Assembly: GCA_009781125.1 (NCBI GenBank)
Contig: WQYS01000212.1
Coordinates: 1-5,111, forward strand
DNA: 5,111 bases
Direction: 5' to 3'
Source: Acidobacteriaceae bacterium
GTDB taxonomy: Bacteria > Acidobacteriota > Terriglobia > Terriglobales > Acidobacteriaceae
The position numbers were made by a program, and so were the translations under genes. The notes below the pieces were generated by a model. The model worked only from the letters and a program-made list of their open reading frames with translations. It searched no databases and was not told the origin of the DNA. Positions 4,693 to 5,111 of the stretch are shown here, in pieces. Positions within the stretch are counted from its first letter, which is position 1; every line of letters starts with the position of its first letter.

Positions 4693-5111
4693 CGCTGAGA
4701 AACAATCGCCAGTCGCCCAAGAAGTCCCTCTGTCTGTTGCCGGAGGCGCATACGGTTTTTGAGTCTCTGTTGAATGGGTACGTGGAGCATCTTCTGGTTC
4801 AGGGTCTCACGGAGAACACGGCCATCAACAACCGCCTGCATATCGAGCGTCTGATCGAGTGGCTGAAGGAGCGCGGCATCGAGGAGCCGGTCGAGGTGAC
4901 GCGGCCCGTGCTGGAGGGCTATCAGCGACACTTGTACCACTATCGCAAGCAGAACGGCGACCCGTTGGCGTTCAGCTCTCAGGCTCTTTTGCTCAGTTCG
5001 ATGCGGCAGTGGTTCAAGTGGATGACCCGGCAGAATCACATCCTGCACAATCCGGCTTCGGAGATCGAACTGCCAAAGGCAGGTGATTACTTGCCGCGTA
5101 ACGTGCTTACA
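4689..5111 (+). CDS. Tyrosine recombinase/integrase, N-terminal part (runs off the right edge)
   Basis: The frame is open for 141 codons to the window end. Residues 24-125 have the pattern of the SAM-like core-binding domain of Xer/phage integrases: FESLLNGYVEHLLVQGLTENT, a helix with IERLIEWLKERGI, VTRPVLEGYQRHL, SSQALLLSSMRQWFKWM and NPASEIELPK. LPRNVLT, at the right edge, is where the catalytic domain of this family normally begins. The catalytic Arg, His and Tyr residues therefore lie outside the window and activity cannot be judged. ATG at 4689 overlaps the primase stop (ATGA), with GGAGGG (4679-4684) four bases upstream, so translation is probably coupled. The role would be site-specific integration or excision of the element that the upstream primase replicates, or dimer resolution (inference). 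Confidence 0.88.
   Translation, partial: MTLRNNRQSPKKSLCLLPEAHTVFESLLNGYVEHLLVQGLTENTAINNRLHIERLIEWLKERGIEEPVEVTRPVLEGYQRHLYHYRKQNGDPLAFSSQALLLSSMRQWFKWMTRQNHILHNPASEIELPKAGDYLPRNVLT

Overview
The window looks like one part of an integrated mobile or replicating genetic element from a soil-type bacterium with moderately high GC. Codon use and the overall look of the proteins suggest Acidobacteriota (Terriglobales-like). That assignment is an impression from family resemblance and cannot be proven here.

Layout. (1) Bases 1-453 hold plus-strand genes: the last 38 codons of a gene running in from the left, then a small unrecognised basic, Cys/His-containing protein (110 aa). (2) Bases 455-1392 hold a three-gene minus-strand operon, transcribed in the order XRE-type helix-turn-helix regulator, DUF4160 protein, DUF2442 protein. 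The last two genes overlap by 46 bases. The operon converges tail to tail with the small plus-strand gene, leaving one base between their stop codons. (3) Bases 1393-1512 are an AT-rich divergent control region with a 17-bp near-perfect palindrome, a good candidate operator for the XRE protein. (4) Bases 1513-4692 hold a 1059-aa multidomain replication protein: CHC2 zinc finger, DnaG-type primase core with Toprim, an acidic repeated linker, a P-loop ATPase, a winged-helix-like domain and a repeat-rich tail. (5) Its ATGA overlap leads into a tyrosine recombinase (integrase), of which only the first 141 codons are present.

Working model (inference). The primase-ATPase and integrase form a replication/integration cassette. 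The divergent XRE-DUF4160-DUF2442 operon is a toxin-antitoxin-like or regulatory module sharing its control region. The most unusual signals are two helically phased DNA repeat arrays. One is six GTKCGR hexamers at 10-11 bp spacing (13-72). The other is seven AAGTCYGGGG decamers at steps of 10, 11 or 21 bp (4453-4557), lying inside the 3' end of the replication gene and read in two different reading frames. That is hard to explain by peptide conservation and resembles an iteron-type origin embedded in its own initiator gene. An AT-rich stretch follows each array. The acidic linker also carries a perfect 29-bp direct repeat and an 18-bp inverted repeat.
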